22,430 nt of DNA, from IMG/VR virus record IMGVR_UViG_3300046690_000724, positions 1-22,430 of that record, one strand, 5' to 3'. Positions within the stretch are counted from its first letter, which is position 1, and each line of letters begins with the position of its first letter. Of this stretch, positions 5,437 to 11,056 are shown piece by piece. The notes beneath the pieces were generated by a model. It was not told where the DNA came from. It worked only from the letters and a program-made list of their open reading frames with translations, and ran no database searches. A program made the translations under genes and the position numbers. The DNA is from a virus.

Positions 5437-6873
5437 TCAGAGGTCCAGTTCGTCGAGCTTGAAGGCGTTGCGGATGAGGAAGGGGTTCTTGTCCTCGTGC
5501 TCGGTGACGAAGCCGGTCGAGCGGAAGGGGCGCGACATGCAGGCGTAACGGACTTCATCCACGGCGTGGTCCTCCGAGTCGGTATCGAGGTCCTCGGGGT
5601 TGTGCTCCGAGTGCTGCATCATCGGCAGGGTGCGGATGGTATCACGACAGGTATCGAGGAAGTAGATCATCGGGCGTCCGTCGGCGTCGCCCCGCAGCCG
5701 AGCGCGGACCTGGTCCCAGCCGCCCATGCGCTTATCGCGGCTGACGCGGGCGTTGTCGGCGCGGCGGAAGAAGGCGCCGGCCCTGCCGAGGGTCTCGCCA
5801 ATGGAAGGGCCGGAGATGACGGCGAAGGCCGCCGGGTCCAGCACCCCGTAGGCGATATCCTCGCGATTGTCGCGCGCCACGATGCCGGCGCCCACCATTT
5901 CGGCGGGAAGGCGGAGGCCCTCGTTGGCGGCGGCGGCGCCATACCACTCGCGGTAGCGGACAATCGCACCGCGAGGCAGGATTGTTTGCCGGCTAAGGAT
6001 TGGGAAATCATCCTGCACGTGAGCCCACCAGCCGACAGAGAAAGGCTTCGCGCTGCCCCAGTCCATGGAACGGAAACGGACCCAGTCGGCAGGGATACGG
6101 AAGGCTTCGAGCACGTGCCGGCGGCGGTCGCCCTCCAGCCAGGCGCGGACGAGGGCCTCGGAGCCACTGGCGCGCAGCCTGTTGATATAGCCGGGGTCGT
6201 TCTTGAGCAAGGCGGGGTTGTCGGTGACCTTGGCCGGGATGAAGACACGGGTGAGGCCGGTGCGGGGATCGGTGGTGGGGGTCATCGGGCCGAGGTCGAT
6301 GGCCCACTGCTTGACCCAGTGGTGGCCGGGGCCGCCGGGGTTGCAGGTGGCGCGGAACTGGCACTTGATACCCGGCACGGCGCTGCGCAGGGTGGCGAAC
6401 AGCTTGAAGATCGCCTTGGAATCGGCGTACTGGGTCAGTTCCTCGACGTAGACGCGGGTCAGCGACCAGCCCTGGTAGTTCTGGGCGTCGGAGTCGGATT
6501 CGAGGTAGGCCATGTTGAGCATGGCGCCGCCCTGGAAGCGGAAGAACTTCTTCTGGTCGTTCCACTGGGCGGCGCTGCCGTACATTTGCTGGGCGGTCTC
6601 GATGGTGTCCTTCAAATCCTCGCGGGTCTTGCGCACCATCAGGCCCCTGGCGTGAGGGCCGTGGCGCTCGGCGTGGAGCCAGAACTCGCCCAGCGTCGCG
6701 TAGCTCTTACCGCCGCTTCTTCGTGAAACCCCCGACCCCCGCTAACTCAATAGCGGGGGTCGGGGGCCTCTTGCGCCTCCATAGATAACAGCGTCGAAGG
6801 GGGCTTTGAGGAATGCGACTTGAGGACCGGGTTGGGGTTTGAACCCAATCACGACCTTCTGGGGTTGGGGCAT
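5437..6873 (-). CDS. terL: Terminase large subunit, interrupted in its P-loop by a 51-nt insert
   Basis: The ATG at 6873 (AGGA upstream) starts MPQPQKVVIGFKPQPGPQ and reaches FDAVIYGGAR. It then runs into a hairpin-forming insert and an in-frame TAG at 6744-6742. In the same frame the sequence resumes as SGGKSYATLGEFW and continues to 5437. Omitting 6768-6718 gives residues G33-A-R-S-G-G-K39-S40, a perfect Walker A. Walker B with the catalytic Glu is RVYVEELTQ. The C-terminal nuclease domain shows SMDWGSAKP, FLDT and HAVDEVRYA acidic sites. The product would power and terminate DNA packaging with the portal. After the TAG there is no ATG, GTG or TTG before the ATG at 6639, and a protein starting there (400 residues) would lack the P-loop and be inactive. 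Recoding, RNA processing or a defective gene are the options. Confidence 0.85.
6718..6768 (-). other. 51-nt hairpin insert inside the terminase P-loop codons
   Basis: On the minus strand, a 16-nt arm CCCCCGACCCCCGCTA (6766-6751), loop TTGAGT, and exact complementary arm TAGCGGGGGTCGGGGG (6744-6729) form a perfect stem. GAGG/TTTC outside it adds four more pairs (two of them G-U in RNA), giving about 20 bp. The in-frame stop TAG is the first triplet of the 3' arm. AAGA occurs at both junctions (6772-6769 and 6721-6718), so the codon before the insert and the last codon of the insert are both AGA. The length, 51 nt, keeps the reading frame. It is not a usual intron or IS element. A terminator-like role is possible in principle (GC stem then TTT) but would stop transcription inside terL. 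Confidence 0.85.
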
Positions 6874-6882
6874 CAGCGTGTC

Positions 6883-7404
6883 CTAGGTGGCAGGGACGTA
6901 GTCCGACTGGCCGTAATATTTGTTCTGGGCCTGCTGCTTGCGCGTCGCCCAACGGCAATTGTCGGGGGAATAGTGGCCCAGTGTATCCTTGCGATCAAGA
7001 GTGAGATCGGGACGGTAGTCATGCGCCAAGGCCCACGCCTTGAAAGGCGGGTAGCTGGCCCAGACAGGATCGACGTGGACACGGCCAACATAGTGCGGGT
7101 GATGCCGGCAGCGCTTGTGCATGTCTTTCCAGCACTCGTAGAGCCGGGTTCTGGCGGAGCCATGCGTGGTGTTGCGCCGGATCGTGGCCTCGGTCAGCAG
7201 GCAGCCGCACGACTGGACGTGGCCGGAGCGCATGTCCTTGCCGTTGACGACGGGCCAGTTGCCGCAGGCACAGCGGCAGCGCCAGCGGGCCTTGCGGTCG
7301 GGCGAGGTGCCGGCGCGCTCGACGACGGTCAGGCGACCGAAGGTCTGGCCCGACATATCGACGACATTGAAACTGCGGGGACTGGAGTGGACACCTCTGG
7401 GCAT
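6883..7404 (-). CDS. HNH endonuclease with zinc-finger-like N-terminus (homing-type)
   Basis: About 173 residues from the ATG at 7404. The N-terminal part reads DMSGQTFGRLTVVERAG, then Cys-rich RCRCACGNW and SGHVQSCGCL, a zinc-binding arrangement common in phage HNH proteins. A middle block HGSARTRLYECWKDMHKRC and the C-terminal LDRKDTLGHYSPDNCRWATR match the beta-beta-alpha metal nuclease fold. Such proteins are often free-standing homing endonucleases that cut intron-less or insert-less alleles. It ends 9 nt before the large terminase ATG and sits between the two terminase genes. A TTG at 7437, overlapping the KTSC stop, is an alternative start, as is an ATG at 7356. Some HNH proteins next to terminase instead assist packaging (HK97 gp74 type); both roles remain open. 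Confidence 0.85.
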   Translation of the reverse strand: MPRGVHSSPRSFNVVDMSGQTFGRLTVVERAGTSPDRKARWRCRCACGNWPVVNGKDMRSGHVQSCGCLLTEATIRRNTTHGSARTRLYECWKDMHKRCRHHPHYVGRVHVDPVWASYPPFKAWALAHDYRPDLTLDRKDTLGHYSPDNCRWATRKQQAQNKYYGQSDYVPAT

Positions 7405-7433
7405 AACCCACCATAGAAGATTTCTACGGAGGG

Positions 7434-7631
7434 TCAACCAATCCTCGAATAGCTGTAAGCCTTGCGGACGTCGCGGTTGAAGTAGGTGCCTTTCGACGAG
7501 TAATCGCTCGATACGGCCTGGAACACGGCGGGAGGGACACCGTAGTATTCGTACACGGTGCCGTCGGTGAAGGTTATGGTCAGCGTCCGGCTGCTGTCAT
7601 CGTAGTCGCTCTGGGCTATGGCTGTGGACAT
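7434..7631 (-). CDS. KTSC-domain protein
   Basis: A 65-residue protein from the ATG at 7631 (MSTAIAQSDYDDSSRTLTIT) with the classic KTSC pattern: YD at the N-terminus, TFTDGTVYEYYGVPPAVFQA in the middle and GTYFNRDVRKAYSYSRIG at the end. KTSC domains occur as small stand-alone phage and bacterial proteins or fused to lysyl-tRNA synthetase, and are of uncertain function. No clear Shine-Dalgarno precedes this ATG. A TTG at 7691 with CAGGG upstream would add 20 residues. The stop overlaps a possible TTG start of the HNH gene. Confidence 0.8.
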   Translation of the reverse strand: MSTAIAQSDYDDSSRTLTITFTDGTVYEYYGVPPAVFQAVSSDYSSKGTYFNRDVRKAYSYSRIG

Positions 7632-7733
7632 TAGAACAAACCAAGAACAGTTCAGTTTGGCTTCCGTGTAAATTTTGTGGAGGCCCCACAACCCTGGGGT
7701 GTACCCACTTTCCGGATTGACCCCGCCACCCTA

Positions 7734-7810
7734 ACTATACTACGACTATACTCAGACTATACCATCTATACTCTCACAGTATACTCACACTATACTAGCG
7801 CTATACAGTA
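7734..7810. repeat. Seven-unit 11-bp repeat array (CTATAC core)
   Basis: CTATAC occurs at 7735, 7746, 7757, 7766, 7790 and 7801, with a GTATAC at 7779. Spacing is 11 bp throughout except that the fourth unit is displaced by 2 bp, so units stay on about the same DNA face. The array is AT-rich in a GC-rich genome and lies just past the small terminase gene, running into its last codons. It could be a terminase pac/cos recognition site, replication iterons or a regulator-binding array. The same hexamer recurs in the inverted repeat at 10935-11046. Confidence 0.85.
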
Positions 7811-8346
7811 GAGGCCGAGCCCTCGTCGTCGCTCTCGACCTCTACATCTTTCTGGTGTAGCTCAACTATAGTTTCGGTTTGCGTAGGTATTGTTGCAGTA
7901 GAGTTGTGCTCTATTACTGTAACGCCGAAGTCAGACAGCCAGGCTTCGGCAGTCATCTCATCAGGACTGTCTGGATTGTTAGCCGGCTTACGAACCAGCA
8001 CATCGGCCTGCACCCGGTCGACGATTAGGCCATGCAATTTGGCCACTCCCATGTAGCAAGCCTGGGCAGCCGAGCCCTGGCCCAGCGCGCGAGATTCCGC
8101 AGCAGTTGCAAGGAGTTCGCCTGTCAAAAACTGCGCCGATATAGGCTGGCGCGCATGTCGCGCGGCCATGAGCTCTTGCTTCCTGGCCTGGACCTTAGTC
8201 GAGCTTAGTATTTTCGACGCATTCACCTCGCACGTCGCCTTGCCACGGTCCTGGCCGTACACCATGGCATAGGCGTGTGACCCCGGAAGACCGTCCAGGA
8301 CATGCAGCAAAACCATCTCGTGCTTAGCGGGGATGCGCGTAAACAT
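7801..8346 (-). CDS. terS: Terminase small subunit
   Basis: A 181-residue protein from the ATG at 8346 (MFTRIPAKHEMVLLHVLDGL). It contains the TerS-like helical segment CEVNASKILSSTKVQARKQE followed by QFLTGELLATAAESRALGQG and SAAQACYMGVAKLHGLIVDR, the DNA-recognition and oligomerisation regions of many small terminases. It selects viral DNA and hands it to the large subunit. The acidic C-terminal tail (KDVEVESDDEGSASTV) is encoded by AT-richer DNA. A GTG at 8400 could extend the frame, but it lies inside the terminator hairpin at 8391-8419, so the ATG is preferred even though its ribosome site is weak. The downstream 11-bp array begins at its stop codon. Confidence 0.82.
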   Translation of the reverse strand: MFTRIPAKHEMVLLHVLDGLPGSHAYAMVYGQDRGKATCEVNASKILSSTKVQARKQELMAARHARQPISAQFLTGELLATAAESRALGQGSAAQACYMGVAKLHGLIVDRVQADVLVRKPANNPDSPDEMTAEAWLSDFGVTVIEHNSTATIPTQTETIVELHQKDVEVESDDEGSASTV

Positions 8347-8390
8347 GCCCGCACAATGCCACGCCGGCCCCGTACAGCGCAACCAACGCG

Positions 8391-8419
8391 AAAAGGGCAC
8401 CGGATTGCTCCGGCGCCCT
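8391..8419 (-). terminator. Intrinsic terminator of the left early operon
   Basis: On the minus strand AGGGCGCCGGA pairs with TCCGGTGCCCT (one G-U pair) around a GCAA tetraloop, and the stem runs into TTTT. It follows the stop of the gene at 8450 by about 30 nt and separates the early genes from the terminase block. Confidence 0.8.
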
Positions 8420-8449
8420 CAAACCCTCTCTACGGCCTCGCCTGAGGCG

Positions 8450-8761
8450 TTATGGCCTATCGGAAACCTTTTGGTAAACCGGCAGGCCCTTGTAGCTGCC
8501 GCTATCTTCAGCATCGTCCTTCGGCAGGCCAAGTGCCTTGCGGCAAGCATTGCGCAAGGCGCCCGGCGTGAAGCCGGCGTTCACAGCCGCCGAGACATCG
8601 GCACCGGCCCTGATGTCCGCCATGACGTCGTCGATGCGCCTGAGGTACTGCGGCAAGGCGTAAACGCTGTGGTAAGCGCGCGGGCTTTTCGCCGCGCGGG
8701 CTTCCTGCTTGGCGTCGAACGCGATGACGGCGCCCACGAGATTGTCGCGAATGTTTTTCAT
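8450..8761 (-). CDS. Unknown 103-residue early protein
   Basis: The protein (MKNIRDNLVGAVIAFDAKQE...) appears soluble and helical, with a segment YALPQYLRRIDDVMADIRAG and a small C-terminal tail. No known domain is recognised. The ATG at 8761 is immediately preceded by AAAGGAGTAACGACC, the extended ribosome-binding block that marks many early genes here, so the start is firm. It is last in its transcription unit, upstream of the terminator at 8391-8419. Confidence 0.75.
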   Translation of the reverse strand: MKNIRDNLVGAVIAFDAKQEARAAKSPRAYHSVYALPQYLRRIDDVMADIRAGADVSAAVNAGFTPGALRNACRKALGLPKDDAEDSGSYKGLPVYQKVSDRP

Positions 8762-8787
8762 GGTCGTTACTCCTTTTCGATCTGGGT

Positions 8788-9192
8788 TCAGCGGCTGATA
8801 TCAACGCCATGCCATACGCCGTCGCGGTAAACGTCATGCTTGCAGCTGCGTTCACGCCCATCGTAAGCATCACGAATGAATTTGGTGATCGACCCCACGC
8901 CACGCGCTTCGACAAAAGCGACAGCTTCCACTTCAGAGGCAAAATCTTCCACGCGGTTCATACTGCGGGCTTCATAAATCTGTGCCGTAAGCGCTTCAAG
9001 ATTGCGCGCCGGCGTCACCGGAAAAAGAAAAGCCCGAAGCGCCGTGGCGATAACGTCGGCTTCGGCGTCGCCCCAACCTTCGTTCATATGCGCCTCGAAG
9101 CGGTCCAGCATCCGCGACAAGCCCTCGCGCTCATCGCCGTACTTGGCAATCAACTGGTTGGCGTAGCTGGTAGCTTCAGAAAAATTCGTCAT
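8788..9192 (-). CDS. Unknown 134-residue early protein
   Basis: Translation from the ATG at 9192 gives MTNFSEATSYANQLIAKYGD..., a soluble, acidic, probably alpha-helical protein ending in WHGVDISR. I recognise no domain. The start is fixed by GGAGTAACGACC directly upstream; the frame could extend to 9252 but that would cross the promoter and its palindrome. A promoter with TTGCAC and CATATA hexamers 17 bp apart lies just upstream (9232-9260). The gene at 8450 follows 27 nt after its stop. Confidence 0.75.
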   Translation of the reverse strand: MTNFSEATSYANQLIAKYGDEREGLSRMLDRFEAHMNEGWGDAEADVIATALRAFLFPVTPARNLEALTAQIYEARSMNRVEDFASEVEAVAFVEARGVGSITKFIRDAYDGRERSCKHDVYRDGVWHGVDISR

Positions 9193-9219
9193 GGTCGTTA
9201 CTCCGTTACAGGCAAAATC

Positions 9220-9250
9220 GCCTTCCCCACGTATATGGCATGGGGAAGGC
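9220..9250. promoter_or_regulatory. Perfect 10-bp inverted repeat enclosing a -10 element
   Basis: GCCTTCCCCA at 9220-9229 is the exact inverse of TGGGGAAGGC at 9241-9250. The 11-bp centre contains the CATATA -10 hexamer of the minus-strand promoter. This could be an operator for a dimeric repressor or, once transcribed, a 5'-UTR hairpin. Confidence 0.65.
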
Positions 9251-9260
9251 ATACGTGCAA
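9232..9260 (-). promoter_or_regulatory. Early promoter for the gene at 8788-9192
   Basis: A -35 TTGCAC (9260-9255) and -10 CATATA (9237-9232) are 17 bp apart, a sigma-70 layout. Upstream lies a conserved GAAAATAATTTGCGTTGAAG element shared with the promoter at 9920-9948. Confidence 0.6.
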
Positions 9261-9284
9261 GACTTCAACGCAAATTATTTTCAG
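9256..9284 (-). repeat. 29-bp promoter-upstream repeat, copy 1
   Basis: This 29-bp segment matches 9944-9972 at all but one position. It covers the -35 region of the downstream promoter and, at its other end, the TGA stop of the preceding gene (9283-9281). An AT-rich GAAAATAATTT portion could act as an UP element or activator site. Confidence 0.8.
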
Positions 9285-9871
9285 GCGATACAAGCCGCAT
9301 GATAAGCCGAGACGGCATCAGCTGTGGCCAGCGAACGATTGGCGCGATTGCCGGCGACGAATTCGCACCAGCTATTCCACCATTGGCGTGAACCGCCGGT
9401 ATCGCCGCAGACCGCGACATACTTGCGGATTTTCGCCAGCTTGGTTTCATGCTTGACCGACTTGGCCAGCTTGAACGTCGCTTCGCCCAAGCCCAAGCGC
9501 TTCAGATTGTGCGTATCGAGACAGGCGACTTCCAAACCAACGATCTGGGCGACGAACGACGCCTTGACGATACCAAGCCCCGGAACGTTGGAAAGGATAT
9601 CGACGGCGCCGACAACGTCATTGACCTCGACCGCCTTGACCAGCGCGGCGTGGAGCACGTCAGCATGAGCGACGGCGTACTCATAGCCACCACGCTTCGA
9701 GCCGAAAAGGTACTTGCTGCCGGCGCCGTTGGCGCGAATGTCCGCCATCTGGTTGGCGACTGACTGCAAGGGTTGCTGGATGGTTGCCAACACGAATGCA
9801 ATCACATCGGTGAGGCCGGCGGGCGAAGCCAGCGCGTGATCACGCATCAAGGGCATATCGCGGTCGTACAT
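9281..9871 (-). CDS. Helix-hairpin-helix (HhH-GPD-like) DNA glycosylase-related protein
   Basis: A 196-residue protein from the ATG at 9871 (MYDRDMPLMRDHALAS), preceded by GGAGTAACGACC. Residues about 91-126 read DILSNVPGLGIVKASFVAQI then VGLEVACLDTHNLKRLGL. This matches the hairpin of HhH-GPD base-excision enzymes (endonuclease III/OGG family: xPGxGxxxA, then the catalytic-Asp region DTHxxR), with Asp119 the likely active-site acid. The lysine expected just after the second hairpin glycine is displaced by one position (Lys103), so glycosylase/lyase chemistry is uncertain. It could repair phage DNA, excise a modified host base or simply bind DNA. A strong promoter lies directly upstream. Confidence 0.65.
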   Translation of the reverse strand: MYDRDMPLMRDHALASPAGLTDVIAFVLATIQQPLQSVANQMADIRANGAGSKYLFGSKRGGYEYAVAHADVLHAALVKAVEVNDVVGAVDILSNVPGLGIVKASFVAQIVGLEVACLDTHNLKRLGLGEATFKLAKSVKHETKLAKIRKYVAVCGDTGGSRQWWNSWCEFVAGNRANRSLATADAVSAYHAACIA

Positions 9872-9919
9872 GGTCGTTACTCCGTTTGAATTGAAGCGCA
9901 CCAATGCGCTAGAACCCTC

Positions 9920-9948
9920 TATCTAGACGATAAAAGGCCCCATTGCAA
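9920..9948 (-). promoter_or_regulatory. Early promoter for the HhH gene
   Basis: A -35 TTGCAA (9948-9943) and -10 TAGATA (9925-9920) are separated by 17 bp and lie about 50 nt upstream of the ATG at 9871. The 29-bp repeat copy 2 overlaps and extends upstream of the -35. Confidence 0.6.
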
Positions 9949-9972
9949 GTCTTCAACGCAAATTATTTTCAG
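9944..9972 (-). repeat. 29-bp promoter-upstream repeat, copy 2
   Basis: This segment is identical to 9256-9284 except for one base. As in copy 1, the stop codon of the preceding gene (TGA at 9971-9969) lies at its upstream end and the -35 hexamer at its downstream end. Confidence 0.8.
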
Positions 9973-10067
9973 TCCCATAATCCCAACAAGCCCATGATCA
10001 CGATGCCGGCCACGGGAATGAGGGTGAACAAGGCGCCAAGCACCCCAAGCTCCAGAAACAGCGTCAT
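9969..10067 (-). CDS. 32-residue hydrophobic membrane peptide
   Basis: Reading from the ATG at 10067 gives MTLFLELGVLGALFTLIPVA followed by GIVIMGLLGLWD, almost entirely a single membrane-spanning helix. Its ATG overlaps the stop of the upstream gene (ATGA), with a G-rich GGGGGTTGGGC stretch just before it. Small one-helix early phage peptides can alter host membrane functions, but no function can be assigned. It is easy to miss because of its size. Translational coupling and the clean hydrophobic profile are the support. Confidence 0.55.
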   Translation of the reverse strand: MTLFLELGVLGALFTLIPVAGIVIMGLLGLWD

Positions 10068-10273
10068 GCCCAACCCCCGACGATACCATCCGACGGTTTC
10101 CAGGTTTCCAGGACGATGCGGCTGACCGCCGCCGCTTCGCTACCAGCGAACCGATACCATCCACGCAAATGCGATCCTGGCAGCGGGCCGAACAGATCGA
10201 CATGGCCGGCACGGGTGATGCGGTAACGCATCCCCCGGCTGGCGGCGTAATGCCGGATGATGGCGCGGTTCAT
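10064..10273 (-). CDS. Unknown 69-residue basic protein
   Basis: From the ATG at 10273 the product begins MNRAIIRHYAASRGMRYRIT and contains DLFGPLPGSHLRGWYRFAGS. It looks like a small beta-rich soluble protein with no recognised domain. Its start overlaps the upstream stop and its stop overlaps the membrane-peptide ATG, both as ATGA, so it belongs to a four-gene coupled run starting at 10790. The longer frame to 10696 is shadow sequence of the upstream genes. Confidence 0.65.
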   Translation of the reverse strand: MNRAIIRHYAASRGMRYRITRAGHVDLFGPLPGSHLRGWYRFAGSEAAAVSRIVLETWKPSDGIVGGWA

Positions 10274-10488
10274 GCCAGCACCTCGCAATCGGCGAGGATG
10301 ACGCGGATCAGCTTGCCGGACTTGTCGAGACGGACGTGCGCCACCTCGCGGTCGTAGCGGCTCGCTCCGGTCGGCAACGCGGCGCGCACCGCATGTTTCG
10401 GGCGGGATACGCTGGTCTTCTCGATAGTGCCGAAACGATCCCCCATCATCCAGCGGTCGGTATAGGTGGGTATCTGAACGCGGATCAT
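10270..10488 (-). CDS. Unknown 72-residue protein
   Basis: The product MIRVQIPTYTDRWMMGDRFG... continues with VAHVRLDKSGKLIRVILADC. This alternation of strands suggests a small beta-barrel or SH3-like fold, the kind often seen in small phage early proteins that bind host factors. That is only an impression from the sequence. ATG at 10488 overlaps the stop of the coiled-coil gene upstream (ATGA). Confidence 0.65.
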   Translation of the reverse strand: MIRVQIPTYTDRWMMGDRFGTIEKTSVSRPKHAVRAALPTGASRYDREVAHVRLDKSGKLIRVILADCEVLA

Positions 10489-10790
10489 GGCGCTGCCTCG
10501 CTGGTGATCCGCAGCGCCCACTGCATCTCATCGTTGGCCACGAATGTCTCGCCGTCGTGGTCGGCATCCGCGCGGCTGTCCATCCAGTCGCGGATGTCGA
10601 ACAACATATCTTCCAACGTCGCCAGACGGTCCTGCAGGCGGGCGCGCTCATTGTCGAGCTCGTCGACCTGTTCGAGCGCCCTGTCGCGTTCGGCACGAGC
10701 CTCGACGATGTCGGCCTTCAGATCGTAAAGCCGGTCTTCGAGCTCGTCGATGCGGTCGCGGACCGCGTATCCAGGTACACCGTAAGTCAT
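10485..10790 (-). CDS. Coiled-coil early protein
   Basis: A 101-residue protein from the ATG at 10790 (MTYGVPGYAVRDRIDELEDR). Residues about 11-60 form a continuous acidic/basic heptad helix (ELEDRLYDLKADIVEARAER..., DELDNERARLQDRLATLEDM), followed by a polar tail. AAAGGAGTAACGGCAAA precedes the ATG, a variant of the early ribosome-binding block. The frame is open to 11060, but the extra part covers promoter and inverted-repeat DNA, so I exclude it. Function unknown. Confidence 0.72.
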   Translation of the reverse strand: MTYGVPGYAVRDRIDELEDRLYDLKADIVEARAERDRALEQVDELDNERARLQDRLATLEDMLFDIRDWMDSRADADHDGETFVANDEMQWALRITSEAAP

Positions 10791-10831
10791 TTTGCCGTTA
10801 CTCCTTTGAAGTTTGGTTTTGATGTCTTCCC

Positions 10832-10860
10832 CATATAGTCCACTCAATTCTTCAACGCAA
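10832..10860 (-). promoter_or_regulatory. Early promoter for the 10790-9969 operon
   Basis: A -35 TTGCGT (10860-10855), 17-bp spacer and -10 TATATG (10837-10832). The TTGCGTTGAAG block matches the element upstream of two other early promoters on this strand. Confidence 0.65.
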
Positions 10861-10934
10861 GGGCGCCCCCACCTTTTTTCGAAAAAGCCCGGAAAAATCC
10901 CGACAAAACCGGCAGAACCCTTATTTTCCAAGGG

Positions 10935-11046
10935 CTGTGTATAGTTGTGTATAGTTTTCGCAAAGTCTCCATAGGATGCACTCATGTCTTCAATTCGCCC
11001 CCGCGCGTAGGACAAGTTTAGGAAAACTATACACAACTGTACACAA
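10935..11046. repeat. Imperfect ~25-bp inverted repeat built from GTATAG direct repeats
   Basis: The left arm (10935-10959) contains two GTATAG units 10 bp apart, at 10939 and 10949. The right arm (11022-11046) is nearly its inverse, with CTATAC at 11027 and a CTGTAC variant at 11037. The arms are 62 bp apart. The element fills the gap between the primase-helicase stop and the next early promoter. A regulator or replication initiator bound as paired dimers would explain the arrangement. The region 10791-11056 otherwise holds only the promoter at 10832-10860. Confidence 0.85.
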
Positions 11047-11056
11047 CCCAATGATA

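Noticed and set aside
5425-6726. 433-codon plus-strand frame opposite terL
   Set aside because: Antisense to clear terminase motifs, Ala/Gly/Val-rich shadow.
6729-6766. Terminase hairpin as an ordinary intrinsic terminator between two genes
   Set aside because: Both sides are the same terminase frame and together make an exact P-loop. A terminator here would abolish terL, and only three T residues follow the stem.
8347-8400. GTG start for small terminase at 8400
   Set aside because: GGAG spacing looks good, but the site lies within the terminator hairpin, and the extra residues have no TerS-like character.
10871-10887. Palindromic TTTTTCGAAAAA as terminator or operator
   Set aside because: The stem is A/T only and too short, with no GC-rich part; no further support.
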